Origin: Himantopus leucocephalus
Taxonomy: Eukaryota > Chordata > Aves > Charadriiformes > Recurvirostridae
Direction of reading: 5' to 3'
NCBI GenBank assembly: GCA_003993805.1
Contig: RSEF01000020.1
Coordinates: forward strand, 2,050,417 to 2,114,416
Length of the DNA: 64,000 nt
Shown here: one piece after another, positions 1-13,400 of the stretch
How positions within the stretch are numbered: position 1 is the stretch's first letter
Layout: each line of letters begins with the position of its first letter
Program-made: the position numbers and the translations under genes
Notes under the pieces: model-generated
What the model was told of the DNA's origin: nothing
Database searches by the model: none
What the model saw: the letters and a program-made list of their open reading frames with translations, nothing else

Positions 1-959
1 CCTGTTGGGTTTTTTGCCATAATAAGAGCTGGCTTATCTATACTTGTTCTGGGCTAGACTGTAAGCTTGCTTTTACCATGTCATCTAGTGACTATTTCCA
101 TATCAGATTGCTTGTTAGAATCTAGGTATGAAATGTGTTTCGACAGACACTCCAGAGCGGTCCCTGGGGGCGGCATCACTGCAGGTCTCTGGGAGCCTGT
201 TCAACTTTTATTTTTATGATGGAGACTGTCTTAATTCATGCAGCGTTCGGGGAATGGCTGGAAAAACCTTTGTTCAGAGCAAGCGCAGAAGCTGGGAAGA
301 ACTGGTGAGCGATGATCCCGCAGTTAAAGTGCAGCACGGAGAGGCTTGGGTTCAGTTCCTGGGTCTGCAAGCAATTTTCTGAGGCAAGACCTTGACCTTA
401 GTGCTGCTTTGTGTGTTGGCGGCTTATGTCCAAAAGGACAATAGCGATTTCAGAGGTTTCAAAGCATTTTAAAGTGTAACTATCGTGCCTTTTATTGGGC
501 TGGGCAGTGGCATTTTTATAAGCTAAGCTTAAGGTTTTAGAATAACGTGTATTGAATTTCCTTGGTGCGCTCCCGGCTGCAGGACTCCTGTCTTTCATGT
601 CGGTGGCAGCAGGACTTGTGCTGTTGAAGGAGGACAGTCACAGGTGGCCAGAAGACCATTTGGAAGAACCAGGACTGTTGCAGATCTGCTGCTTGGTTCC
701 TTTCCGGTCCTATGGAAACTACAAAGGCAAGAGTCAGTTTTCCTTCCAGCAACAGGACGCCACAACCTGACGATGGGATGCTGCATATCCATCCCTTTCA
801 AAGGCAGCTCTGTCACCAAAAAAAACCCAAGAAAGCCCCCAAAGTATTGATAACCGTCATTGAGCTCGCCCCAAACGAGGGGAGGAGGAGGAGTGCGCTG
901 CAGCCCCGAAACAGCTCGAACCTGTTGCTCCGTGGCAAGCTGTGAATGTTTAAAGACCC

Positions 960-1150
960 GGTATTAGTTAGGATGCTGGCGGAGCGTCGGGGGGAGCGGG
1001 TTATTGTGCGGGGAACAGATGTGCCGTGCGCTGTTGCCGCGTGCCGGCTCTGTGCCGCTGCTCCCGGCACCAGGTGCAGCCATTGTTCCGGCTGGTCCCT
1101 ATTCATCCGCCCTCGGCTGCCGCTCCGCGCCCGCTCCCTCATTGTTTCTC
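960..1150. promoter_or_regulatory. Small CpG cluster, possible alternative promoter or enhancer
   Basis: About 19 CpG dinucleotides in 190 bases, set in an AT-rich intron. It is followed by CTGCAG|GTGACTG at about 1203, which resembles a splice donor. No start codon with a recognised peptide is found, so the role is speculative. Confidence 0.3.
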
Positions 1151-4100
1151 CAGGAAATTAGCATTAAAAACCCATCCGAAACCCCCACGTCCCTCAACTG
1201 CAGGTGACTGTTATTGGCCCCAGCTGCCACCCTTGTGCTTGATTACTTCCATATGGGGTTGTAGCAAGAAGTAGGATCCACTTATTGATTTATTTTTTTT
1301 TAAATACTTTTTCCCCCTTTTTTTTATGCCCCCCCACCCCACACAGACGCTTCAGCACTCACAAGGAACAAAACCTTGAAATCTATTAAGCCCGCGATAG
1401 GCTCCAGTTGCTATTACAACTGGGATGAACATTTTACAAGCAGAGCTAATTACACCCTCTCCCTGCTTTCTTCCTTTCTTCAGCCCCCACCCCATAAATG
1501 TAAAATAACCAGAGGGCAATTGGTAGTAAATTAAATCTTTGCAGTGTCCTGAGAGGAGGTTTTCTTGCTAGCAGGAAGAAGTCTGCTGGGCTTTAGATGT
1601 TTGGTTATGTGGTTTGTTTTTTTTTTTTTTTAANCTCACCTATTAGACAGGCGGATCGCAGCCTGAGTCTGGATAGAAAAGGAAAAAAAAATAATTGAAC
1701 GAGTTGGTTGTTAATTTGTGAGTGTAGTCAACTGTTGAGAGGAGCCAAAGAAACTACACCCCAACAGACATAAAATTCTAGGAACACCACCACCCCCCCC
1801 GTACGATTCATCCACAGGACAGCAGTTGCATCAAACCCCAAACCCCTGAAATCTCTTCTGGGTTTCCTGCTGGCAGAGTGGCACAGAGCAGCCTGGGTTT
1901 GCCTCGAGGTGAGATGTGCTGCAGTTAGTAACGGCGGGAGAGGGGGGAGCATCTCTTGCTGCCCTACCTAGGACTTGAAAATGAACCCGTTCTGCAGAAG
2001 CAGGGAGCATCTCCAACGAGGAGTACAGGTGGGTCATGTCCTGTGACAAGGGGACCAGCCCACGCAGCCCTGACCTACTTTGTGCTGGGCAGGAATGAGT
2101 GGCAGCTTGTGTCTGTGATGCAGGCATCAGACATAGCTTTCCTCTGTGCTTCTGCCCAAACAACATGGGTGACAGAGCCCTCTCCAAGTCTGGAGGTTAG
2201 TTGGTCCGAGTATACACTTCCCTGGAAAACGCTAGGGGTTCCCTTATGACACATGGGGCTTCCCAAAGGAGTTTGGTTATGCCATAGCGTTGCGGCTGAC
2301 AAGGTTTGTGCTGGTGGCTCCTGACAGAGCAGCTTGCTGGGGCATGATGGTCCTCAAAGCACCATGACCGAGGTGTTGCACGCTATTGCCTGGGCCTGAG
2401 CAGGCTGCTTGTAGATGAAAGCCCATCAAAGCCCCGTAAGCCTCAGCCATTATGGCTTGTGAGGCTATTTCATAGATAATCAGTAGGCTTTGTGACTTTG
2501 CGTTCTTGGTGGTGCATCAGCAGCCACTTCCATGGGATCTGCCTTGTTCCCTGCTGGTGATGCACCGGGCAGCCCAGAACAGCTCAGGCTGAGACCTGGC
2601 AGGGTGCTCCGGTGTGACAGTAGTGTCACAGTCTCCTGTTGCAGTACAGATACGTGGATGCAAACCTCTGTCTAGAAAAAACCCTAGATGTTCTCCTCTC
2701 TCCTCAGAGCAACCAGTTACCAACTGTGAATTGTCCAGATTGAAGCAGAAACCAGGGAAATAGGTACAGACTTTTTTAGTTTACTTCTCCGCTTTTTTTG
2801 TCAGATTATGATGAGTCTTTAGTAAATAGCTCACACCAGCGGAGGACCCTTATTAGGATGCTTGGGATCATCAAGTCTCTAGACTTGCTTTCTCCCCAAG
2901 TCAGAGAAGGGAATTTCCATTCCCCCGATGTCTTTTACATGGAAGATATGTTCAAAACAGACAATGACTTTTTATTCTGATAACGCAGCCCCCTTGGGCA
3001 AAGAGTCTCTATTGCTACTCTGGAAGTAGATTCTGCAGAGTCTTGCTTGGATACAGAAGTTTTTGGGAATGGGTGGGGCTTGGTTGGTTGACCTCAAGAT
3101 TAGGAATGCAGATTTACAGATGGGGAATGGACTTGTCCGAAGACGTGGTGTCACAGCATTGGTTCTTTGCCATTTGTCAGGTTGACCTCCACCTTCAGGT
3201 CCATCCTGCCTTGGCAGGTGGGACCCACCAATGTAATTTGTGAGAAGGGTTTAAAATAAAAATTCTGATTGGCATTTGAGGAGATGGGTTTAGCTGAAGT
3301 ACTCAGGTTATTTACTGCACGTACCTCCTTCCTGATACAGACCCGTCCTGGCTTGGCTGCCCAGCATGGACCACCCAGATCTTCCTGGGAAGCAGCTGTG
3401 CAGGTGCAATGGTGTAGGTTGTGCACATCTGGTAGTGGACTTTGGGGGGGGAAAGGGGGCCGAGAAAAAACAAAACAAAAAAAATCAGCCCCTTAGAGGT
3501 GCTGTGCAGCATGGGGAGAGCCACCAGCTAAATCGGGTCAGAAGGATGGATGAAGCTCTCAAGATAGCCTCAAGAGTATCTTGAGCGATTTTCCTCGTAC
3601 TTGTTTTAAACCCTTCAAAGTCAAATCTCAAACTTAGGGGGTTTCTTCTCCCTAATTAAATTAACAGGCCATATGGTGTTTACTGTGAGCGCCTGCAATA
3701 TGGAAGGAGCTACCTCCTGGATCACTTTCTTTTTTTCAAAAGAAGCTGCTTTACCTGATGTCGCTGTTCTGAAATGTTCTTTTCAGCAGCGGGCGCGAGG
3801 GGTTATTTCAGCCACCTCGCTGCTGTTGGTGTCACCTTCTGGTCCTGGGGATGAGCTGTATCATCACCTTTTCTGTTTCTGCAGCCTTCTTTGTCTTCTC
3901 CCGTCTTTTGTAATGCCATTTTGCTGCTTAGTGGGAGTGTGTACAGGTCAGGGGTTTTTCATGCTTTTTCACATGCAGGTAATGATTCTTGTTCTTGGAG
4001 CGGAAGAGCACAGAAAACCACTCGGGGTGGTGGGTTGTTGGGGGGTGGTAGTTATTTTTGAACAACTACTACTAATTTTTTTTGTTGAGGGTAGAATCAG

Positions 4101-7100
4101 CACCTCAGGAGTATGTGAAACTGAAACTTTTGTAGAGTTCTTTATTAACGGGCTGTTTTTAAAAATAAAAAAAAAGTTACTTTGCACATGCTGCTTTTAT
4201 CTTTACATCAAATCTGGAGGAAACGAAGACTTTGAGGCAGAAAACCATTGGTTTATTATCAGCCCCTTACATTTAGATGAACAGGAAAGTAGGGTAAGAA
4301 TCTCTAAACTGGTAGGGGAAAGGAAGGAATGAAAAGTCTCGGATCTTGCCATCTATTTTCAGCTACTCTAACTCATTTTGTAGGGTTTTTTGGTAAGCAT
4401 AATTCTTGTGAGTGAGTGGACTTTGCCGTGAGCTCATCCTGCATCTCTCCAGTGGTGTACGTTAACATTTCTCTGCTATCTTAACTTGTTGATGCATCTG
4501 TTCTGTAGGGGCTTGGTGTTAAAAACGGAGCTGGGTGACCCTTCATCTTCAGCCGGGCTCAGCTGCTTCTGGGGTATCTGAGCTCCCAGAAACAGATACA
4601 TTTGGGTCCGCTGAAAACGCCCTGCTGCATTAGCATATTCCCTGTAACGTATGCTCAAAGGGTGTTTCTTTGCAGAGCAGCCTCTCTAAAGATAGCATCG
4701 TGAAGTTCTGTGTTGTCAACCAGGGACACTTGATCTAAAAAACAACATTTGATACACAGACAAGGTTTGCAAGTGCCATCTGGATTCTGGGAGATGAGCT
4801 AGGTTGTCTCTGTTTTGCATACACTCACCAGGGGAAAAAAAAAGTATGTGTGGGCAGACTAATTCTTTGGGTTCACCTGAGCAGGACCGTTTAGTCCACA
4901 TGAACGTCCTCGGTGACATGGGACACCAGTGTAATCCCATACTGCTGGGCAGGATGCACTAGTACACCTTCTTAGGGTGCTGGAAACGATTCTGTACTTT
5001 AGTGGTATATTTATTGAAACATAGGTGGAATCAATATAAATTCTCTGGGGTCAGTAATATTTTAATCTACTATCAAGCATACTGCAAGGCAGAACCTGTA
5101 AATGAGGCACAGCCCTGCAGAAATGGACATATTTTTAGGGAGGTGGGGATGCAGAGTACGCAGATGTCTCTGTCTGGCTTCCGTTCTGCACGGTGGAGAG
5201 ACTGTCCTCAAAAATATGCCAGCGCTAAGAGCAGAAACCTGGAGAACATGAACATCAAACACAGCCCTGGGCTGAATAGCAAACTTACTGTCCACAACTT
5301 CCCAGGGATATGTAGGTTATAAAACATATTTTACTTCAGGGCCCATTTCTTGACTTTCTAGTTATCCTCTCATATGCAAATCTAATTTGCCTAATGGGCT
5401 GGTGAGTGTAATTGAAAGGCAGCCTGCACTTACACGATAGTGAAAAGTCTCACCTGTGCCCAAGCACAGATGGGTCTCTGCCTCACTGCCGCATCATTAG
5501 TGGAAATTTATAGGCACTGTGTCACAGGCTTTGCTGTGACCATGGGAGGAAAATAGCAGTTAAAACAAACTTGGCGTTTTTCTGGGTTTTTTGTTTGCGG
5601 GGTGGGCTTTCTCTTTCCTGGGTTTGCAGTTTTGGTGGTTGCGCTTCTTGGTTAATGTCTTTGTCTTTGTCTTCTGCTCCAGTTAATGGTGTGCAGGCTA
5701 ATGCCGGTTACTAGTAACTAGTTTAGGACAACCCTAAGAATGACAAGTTGGGAAGTCTTTTCTGTGCTGTCTTGCAGCGTGATGCTTTGAAAGCAAGTGC
5801 ATCAGCAGCTGAGCCAACATCTTCACTCTACGGTACCTGTGCGTCGCTGAATCTCCAGAGGTTATCCATGGAAATGAATATCTCCAGAGGTTATCCACCT
5901 CTGCCCATGAGAGAGAGGAAGGAGGCACAGCAGAGACAGTTACTGCAGTGTGTCCGTCTTTGCTGGGGTCATTCCCTGAGAAGTAGTGAGTTTTAATGGC
6001 TCTCCTGTCCACCCCCATCTCTCCATGCCTGGGCTCTGCAGGAGATGCTGCCTCGTGGTGCTCCAGCACTGCACGAGTGGCCCCACTCCTAAAGGGGTAT
6101 AGGTGCCCATCTACACCGTCAGGCTCCTAAACACCTTTATACCCATCCCTAAATGCGTTGCCCCTGGGCTTCCAGCTCCGTGGGGTGGTGGAAAGCTTTC
6201 CACGTGCTGATGGGGTTTGGGGTGAAGGGGAAGAGCTTTTTGTGTAGTGACGTGAGGAGTGTTTTTAAGAGGCGGAATTGTCATCTTGGCAGGGCTCCTA
6301 CGTGTGTCATTGATCGGGAGGGAGTATTAGCTGGGCAGCAGTTAATGTACTTAGCGCCCAAGTGAATGAGACATGCTCTCTAAAGAGAGCCAGCGTGAGT
6401 TATGGTGTGATTAGCAAATCTTGGCTACTTCAGGTACATTGACGGGATAACAAGATGGGCATTAGCACATGCAGCACTGCTGGTGTCGGTGCAAGGACTG
6501 CAGTAGTAAAGCCACAGCAGTCTGGGGGGTGAAGAATGCTTGTGGTCCTCAGTTCAGACTTTGGCACTCGGAAGAAGTTGTAAATAATGGGGATGAAAAA
6601 GAATTCCCAAGTCTTTTCCATGTTCCTCCTTGATTTCTTGGACAACTTGCCTGGTTTTGGATAAAGTTTTGTGGAACCTCAGCCCTGGAGCTGGCTGGCA
6701 GTGGATGAGCTCTTTAGCCTCCATCTGGAGAAGGGAGACTACCGGGTTCCGCTTTAGACTTGGCAAAGAGCAAACGGTATGACTTCAGGGACCCAAGGGG
6801 GATTGTTTTTCCTGTGTCCTTCCTTGATTCCTTCATTTTTGGGTTTGTGGCAGAACTTGGATGGTGGTTTGTTTTGGGTTGGATTTTGGGGGGTTTTTTG
6901 GTTTTGGAGAAATGACCATTGTTTTCACCTAAACTAGTCCTTCTGAGTATGAGCTTCTGGACCATTTCCTTCTCCAGGTGGTCGGGACTTGTACCTGTTC
7001 TGTACTTAACAGTTTTGTTTTTTCCTAGTTTAATTTAGGCTTTTGATAATAGCTTTGGGTATCCTTGGTATTATTCATGCCTTTCCGTGATGTAATTTAT

Positions 7101-8328
7101 TGTTATGGATTAAATGTGGGGTTCTGCCTTGAGATCTTCTCAATTCTTTAAGAAATGGCCTCGATTTTTAAAGTAGCATTATTTACCAGTTTTTGGTAGT
7201 GGTGCTTGGGCTGCTGGCACTGGTACTTTGGATCTGTCTTGTATGCAGAGACTTTTTTATCTCAGTTCCTGTATTATTCAGTTTGTGTATTTTCTATTCA
7301 CTGGATACCCTCACCCCTTAGACACCAGATCTGCTGGACCAGTTCTTATTAGCTTCAGATCCCCGCGTGCCCAGTGGCATTTGTGATGCTATAAGAAATC
7401 CAGATTTGCTCAGCACTGGCTATTTTTTGAGGTCGATGCTCATTGGTTTTTTAGGTTGATTTATAGTGGTGAGAACCAAATCATCAAGCAGCAGGGCTTG
7501 GGACATGGAGGACTGGGAGAGGGATGTATTCTTAAATTGTTGTTTTAAAGCTTCTGACTCAAACCTCCTCCTGTATGTCTTTAACCAGGTTTAAAGTTCT
7601 TAAATCTTCAAATATTGGATAATTCTAAGGGGAATTTGTGGTGGTTTTGAATCCATCCACTTACTTTAAATGAGACTATTTCCTTCTGTAATGACTTTCA
7701 AGCTGTTGCGCTTTTACCTTGTGCAGTATGAACCTCTGAGGTGCTCTGGGATGGCTCTGCCCTACACAGGCTATACACTTCTGCCAGGTGTGTCTGTACT
7801 TGCCTGTCCGGTCTGGATGAGTAGTGCAGGACCAAGAACTTGTCCAAGTCCTGGACAATGCCCGTTTTTGTTGCCCCTAGCGAGGCAGGTGAGGCAGGAT
7901 CATATATAGACAAGGGCTGTCTGTCCTGGAGGAGGATTGTGTTTTCCTCTTGCTGCTGTAGTTGAAGCATTTCTGGGTTTTCTGACAGCACAAAACTCGA
8001 GTAAACCTTGGTGTCAGCAGCTTTCTGCCAGCCCAGGCCGTGCCATCGCTCGTCACATGTGGGTGCTCTTCCCACTGCCCCTCAGGGTGCTGCTGGGCTG
8101 CCTGGGCTGCACAGTCCACGCTGGTTCTCTCCATGGTGGGAGCTGCTCCTGGTGTTCCTTGATGCCCCTCCTCGTTCATGTGGGCTCTGAAGAGCAGTAG
8201 AAAACCCACAGTTTTCATCCCTGAAGTTATGAGCTATGTGGGAGTTCTCCATGGTGTACTGGAGAGCAGATGGGTGTTGAATTGACAGTCTGCAGCCGGG
8301 AGCCTCAGGTCAGGGGCACAGGGATTTT

Positions 8329-8428
8329 NNNNNNNNNNNNNNNNNNNNNNNNNNNNNNNNNNNNNNNNNNNNNNNNNNNNNNNNNNNNNNNNNNNNNNNN
8401 NNNNNNNNNNNNNNNNNNNNNNNNNNNN
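8329..8428. other. Assembly gap of exactly 100 N
   Basis: A placeholder gap directly 5' of the CR1 fragment, so the break probably fell in the repeat. Confidence 0.95.
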
Positions 8429-8717
8429 GGGAGGGGAGCCGTGGGACGAGGGGGAATGGTTTTACACTGAAGGAGGGGAGATCTACAATAGATATTTGGA
8501 AGGAATTCTTTGCTGTGCGGGTGGTGAGCCTCTGGCCCAGGTTGCCCAGAGAATTGGTAGATGCCCCATCCCTGGAGGTGTTCAAGGCCAGGTTGGACAG
8601 GGCTTGGAGCAACCTGGGCTGGTGGGAGGTGTCCCTGCCCAGGGCAGGGGAGTTGGACCAGATGGCCTTTAAAGGTCCCTTCCAACCCAAACTATTCTAT
8701 GATTCTATGATCCTGGG
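8429..8717 (+). mobile_element. CR1 LINE 3' fragment
   Basis: Shows the typical CR1 3' region: GGTTGCCCAGAGAATTGGTAG, ATGCCCCATCCCTGGAGGTG, AGATGGCCTTTAAAGGTCCC, TTCCAACCCAAACTATTCTA and the tandem ATTCTATG tail. It is truncated at its 5' side by the assembly gap. Confidence 0.93.
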
Positions 8718-10305
8718 TGATGCAGAGGCCCTGTGCACGTGTCGCTTTTCAGCAGTGCCCCCTGCGGCTGCCTCGCTGAGTGGTGATGTTTGCTTGTGCG
8801 CGAGCTCCTGCATTCAAAGGGATGCGCTGGGCTGCCATGCTGAAGCTCTAGCAGACTTTTCTGCTCGCCAAAAGCCAACAACTACCTGAGAAAATTCACA
8901 AAGTCTGAAGCCCGACTTCCTTGCACTGGAGAGAGGTGAAAGACGAGTGCCTGCACCTCCCTCACCCCCTGAGCTGGGGTGCAGATGGGCGCGCTGGGAA
9001 CCCATCAGTGTTACTGCATGGGGACATGCTGGAGTGTGTTCACAACTCGTTAGTGAGCTAATTGAACAGGCAAGTGGTGGCCTGAGGAGCAGGGAGCGGT
9101 CAGCATGTTCTCAGAGGGGCGATTCGCCTCATCTCGCATCATCTGGCATCACGAGCTCAGCACCCAGGCGGATGCCAGAGCCACTAGCATGGAGCATCCA
9201 TGCTGGTGTGGTGTTGGCTCCCATGTGGGCTGTGCTTTTGGAGGTGCCTAAGCTTTGTCTGCTGAGCTGTCTGGTTTTAAAAACCAAAAAACCAAAAACA
9301 AACCCGGGAAAAAAATCCCCCATGTGCATAAATGTAAGCACGTATTTCCTCCTTTTCTCTCGTTTTCCCCTGAGGATGCTTTTTGAGGCTGATTTCAGCG
9401 AAACTGCAGCCAGGAGTGCGGCCACACCATTTGGCTGAGCTGGGAGAGCCTGGGTCCTCAGTATGGACCCTCAGAGGCTGAAAAAGCAGCTGCGGTGTGA
9501 ACTGGTGCTGTATTAGACACTAGAGACTCCACGCAGGAGACAGGGCGTGAGTAGCCAATGTTGGCTTATTTTTACAACCCCGTGATGATTTTGGTTGCTG
9601 GCTGGCACAGCTGCTGCCAACGTTGCACCAAAGGTCCCTGCATACCGAGCCGGCACCCACCTAAAAATTGGGGTACCTGTTGCATGGCTCCGAGCTGGTA
9701 ATTCCTCTGGAGAAGCCGTCTTGGGGCCAGGCAGTGTGAACGTGGGGTGCGTGGAGGGCTGCGTGTAGGCACAAGGTTGTGCTGGGCAGCGAGGACCACC
9801 CCGGTGCAAGAGGAGGTGCAGGAACACTTAATTTGTTAGGGGTTTTTTTAAAAAGCAAACCTGCAAAACTGCTCAGAGCTGTTTGCCAAAGTGGCTGCTT
9901 CGGAGCGTGTTTTTGCTGCTAGAGGAGCAGGGCTGGGGGTGAAACCTCAGCACCCCTCACCGGTGTCACCCTGTGCACGCCAGTGAGGTGCGTGTGGGTG
10001 CGCCTGGAGAGTCCCGAGGGGGTCTTAGGCAGGGAGGAAAAGCAAAGCAAACAGGCAGACATGCTTTGAGGAAGCATTTCCCATGCCTCGTGCCTGAAAG
10101 ATGCGGTTGAGAGACTGGGATGGTGAACACAGGCATCCTCAGCCTGCCCGGCAGCATGTCGGGACACCCGCTGCACCCCGGGAGACTTGCGTGACTTCCC
10201 CTCTCCGGCCTTTCATCTTCACCCTTGGAATTGTACTTCGTGTGCTGGGTGGGGAAATGGTTGTCCGTGACTGTCACTAAGCTTTACCACCTTCTCTTCG
10301 TACAG

Positions 10306-10449
10306 TTGCTGGTGAGAAGAGGGTGCCCGTGATGCCCGGATCGCCTGTGGAAGTGAAGATACAGTCCAGGTCCTCTCCTCCCAACATGCCACCGCTGCCC
10401 CCTGTGAACCCTGGTGGCCCCCGGCCGGTGTCCTTCACCCCGACTGCAC
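10306..10449 (+). CDS. CBFA2T2: CBFA2T2 coding exon (first in window)
   Basis: Preceded by ...TCTTCGTACAG and followed by GTAAGA. It starts with two bases of a split codon and encodes [19 protein letters not shown] onward, the Pro/Ser-rich N-terminal segment of MTG proteins. One base of a split Leu codon is left at the end. Confidence 0.95.
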
Positions 10450-13400
10450 GTAAGATCCCAGTAATGCTGCTTTCCCCTGGGACCAGCTGTAGCCGGGGGT
10501 AAAGGCTCTGCTTGTACAAGTCACCAGGCGTGTCTCAGCCATCGGCCAGGGCTGCCCGCTGGCGTGGGAAGAGTTAGCCATGCTGCACGGCTGTCAGGAA
10601 GCAGGGACTGGGGCTTTCCTGCCGTTCTGCTACATATTCAGGATGTATAATGGGGTCTGTAATCCTCTTTACCCCCCTGCCTGCTCCTACCTGGCTCCTG
10701 GTGCTGCCTTGAGTCCCTGTCCTTGCAGGTGCAGCCTTGATTTCTGCCATAAATTCCTTAAGAAATTGAAGTCCTTTATCAGGTCGGCTTCAAACAAGCC
10801 AAGAGCCGGGCTTTTCACTCTATCTTCTGGAGGAGTTAATTCCCACTTTGCTGTATCTCACTTTGCAGACAGTTTCTGCAGTTGAGATTAGAAAGTTTTC
10901 TTTTTTTTTTTNTTTTTTTTTTTTTTTTTTTATTTCCCAGCCTCAGAAATTCCTTGCTGTCCATCCGCCTTCTCTTTTCTCCTTCTTTGCTTTGTAATCC
11001 GTGCTATTAAGCTGCAGCAGATCCTGGCCCTGCCCGGCCGTAGCACAGCCTCGCACCCACTGCTTCTAACAGGGTGTTGCTCAGACGTGACTCCACAGAT
11101 GGGATGGACATACAGCCTTTTTTTTAAGAGCCTAGAAAGATGCTTTTTTTTTCCTCCCTTCCACAACATTTCAGCCATGTAATGTCTTTTAAAAAGTATC
11201 ATTACATAGCAAAGCTGCTTTATTTTGTTGGGCATGGAGTTATCTGACCCCCGCACGTGGCAGGTATTTTCCAGGCTCCCCTCACCCCTTTTCCCCCGTG
11301 TTGAGTGTCTCCCTAGCTGGTTTTGCATTACTTTGCTGTCCACGACGGTGTCTGGGATATCTCAGAGTTTCATGCTGGCAAAGGATTTCGGAGATTTACG
11401 ATCCAGCCTCTTTTGGGACACACACTGATGTATTGCGTGATGCTGGCAATCGCACTAACCGCCGGGTTATCCCACCAGACACGTTGTCCCCATCTTAATG
11501 CGCTGAGGGGTTTTTAATGGCTCTCCTTTTGCTGAGGCAGAAAAAGACCATTAGCAAAGTGACAGAAATTAATTTTTCCAATGAGGTTGCTTGGCACACT
11601 GCTAAGGGCCAAGGAGCCTGAATCTGCTGATTGCAAATGGCTTAATTGTCTCTTTCCAAGAGAGAGGAGAGATGCAAGCTGTGGTGAAGTTCATTCTTGC
11701 TTTTTTATTTCTCAGTTGTGCCAAAAGGTCTTGGTCAGAGTCAGCGGGTGTGTGCCCTGCCTTGTAAAAGCCCATGGCTTGGGCAGGCGAGGAGGAGCAC
11801 GCCGGAGGAAGGCTGTGCCTGCCTGCAGGTCGCTAACAAAAGGGGTGGAGAAACAGCGAAAGCCTTCGACTGTTGAGGACCTAAGGCAGAGTTTTAACAG
11901 AGCAGCCCTAGATGATGACTTTTATATTCCTGGGAATTTAGCATCCTCCTCTCCCCAAACCAGTAATCCCACTAATCTCAGTAGGCCACGCCACTTGCTT
12001 CATCACTGTCTTCTCACCTGGAAATAGAGGTCCCAGCCCGGCTCTGTGGTCTGTGGCGGAGCAGATCCTGCCAATGCGCAGGATCAGATAACTGCCAGCC
12101 GCCCTGCGGTAACGCCGTTTGCAGGAGGGTCAGGCAGGGTAAGCCTAAAAACGCGGAGAGCGGTTATGGGGGCTGCGTCTAACGGCAGCCCTGAGCCAAC
12201 CCAGCTCGCTCCACTTCCGTGGCATCACCTGAGACCATCAACGTCCGCTGCTCCCATCCTTGGCAGCCTCTCCCGAGGGTCCCCCGCATCCCCCCAGGTG
12301 GGTCGCAGAGCCCCTGCCTCTCCCGGCGTATAAATAGAGCCTGTGGCTCTCCCTGCCCTTTCATTTGAAAGAGTAAGAGGAAGCGAAATAGAGAAGGGGG
12401 TGAAGTGCTTTGGTCGCAGCCACTAGAGAGCGCAGAGCTGTGCAGTCCTCTGCTGTTTGAGAGGAGCTTCTCTGGGTGGCTCTCTCCCCTGTTTGTAACA
12501 CTTTTACTGTGTAATAAATACTCTTTATGAGTAATTGCCAGAAGCCTTGCCTTTCACATAGCTCTGTGTTTGGCGGTACCCGGCAGTAGCTAACCCTGCG
12601 AGTCCACGCAGGACATCTCTGTTCCTTTGCTGCTTTGAGGAAGCTGACGTGGACCCGAGCTTTTCAGGTTGCACTGCTCCGTAAGAAAAGGCATGAGCTC
12701 ACTTTGCCTTTGCAGCTCCATCCTCTCAATCCCAGCCTTCGCCTTCATTTCATCACATCTCTGCCAATGAAAGGACACGGCTTTGTTATGCCCCAGAAGA
12801 GCCTGTCACCCCCTGGTTAGCAGGAACCACCTTTGATGGTCTTTTTAGCCTTATCTTTCCCTTGCATCATAACTGACTCTGGTTAATCTTCTCGAGTTCC
12901 CTCCTGTGCTCGCCACGGCAGGTCCAGGTGCGTGGAGCCTTTCCAGCCTCCGACCCTGGCGTGCCCCAGGGCGGTTTAACTGTTCAAGTACCTCCTGCCT
13001 TCTCTGAAAAAAAAACTCACTGGGGTCATGAGGATTTGGTGTGATCCTCGCAAAGCTGCAGTGGAAATTTCGGCATCTGTTTTTTACAAGCTGCTGCTCC
13101 ATCACGGCACACACCTTCCCCTGCCCTGCGTGCAAGTGGCAGCTCTGCCAGGTGGCCTCAGTGCTTCTCTGAATGCCGTCATTTGAAATGGTTTTTAGAG
13201 CTTGTGGCCTTCTCATCAGCGCTTACATCCATAAGGGATTCAGGGCTGAGCTTTTAAGGATAACCCAGTGGATCAGCTAAAACTGGATTGACGATGTACT
13301 TTTCACCTCTAAAATTCTGGGTTTGTGCTGAGTTGGGGCCCCCAGCGCACAGCTGCTCTTCAGACAGGGCTTTAGATTGCACAACAGCAGCGCAGGGATG

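Larger units (their letters stand above)
1..10305 (+). other. Upstream intron of CBFA2T2, no coding exon recognised
   Basis: No reading frame here resembles a known protein. The first CBFA2T2 coding exon in the window starts in mid-codon, so at least one earlier coding exon exists. I looked for the short N-terminal exons known from the mammalian gene and did not find them, so they probably lie upstream of this window. The stretch holds a small CpG cluster (about 960-1150), a T-rich tract with a single N at 1635, AT-rich sequence around 7000-7660, a 100-base gap and a CR1 fragment at 8.4-8.7 kb. I see nothing else with a supportable function. Confidence 0.7.

Noticed and set aside
3673..4332. 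219-codon plus-strand open frame
   Set aside because: It is low-complexity, rich in Phe and Leu from T-rich intron, and has no similarity or splice context.
5848..5902. Short direct repeat around ATCTCCAGAGGTTATCCA
   Set aside because: Two 18-base copies 29 bases apart. No element or function can be tied to them.
1..10305. N-terminal CBFA2T2 exons (mammalian alternative starts)
   Set aside because: I searched by eye for sequences encoding the known short N-terminal peptides with a donor site and found none.
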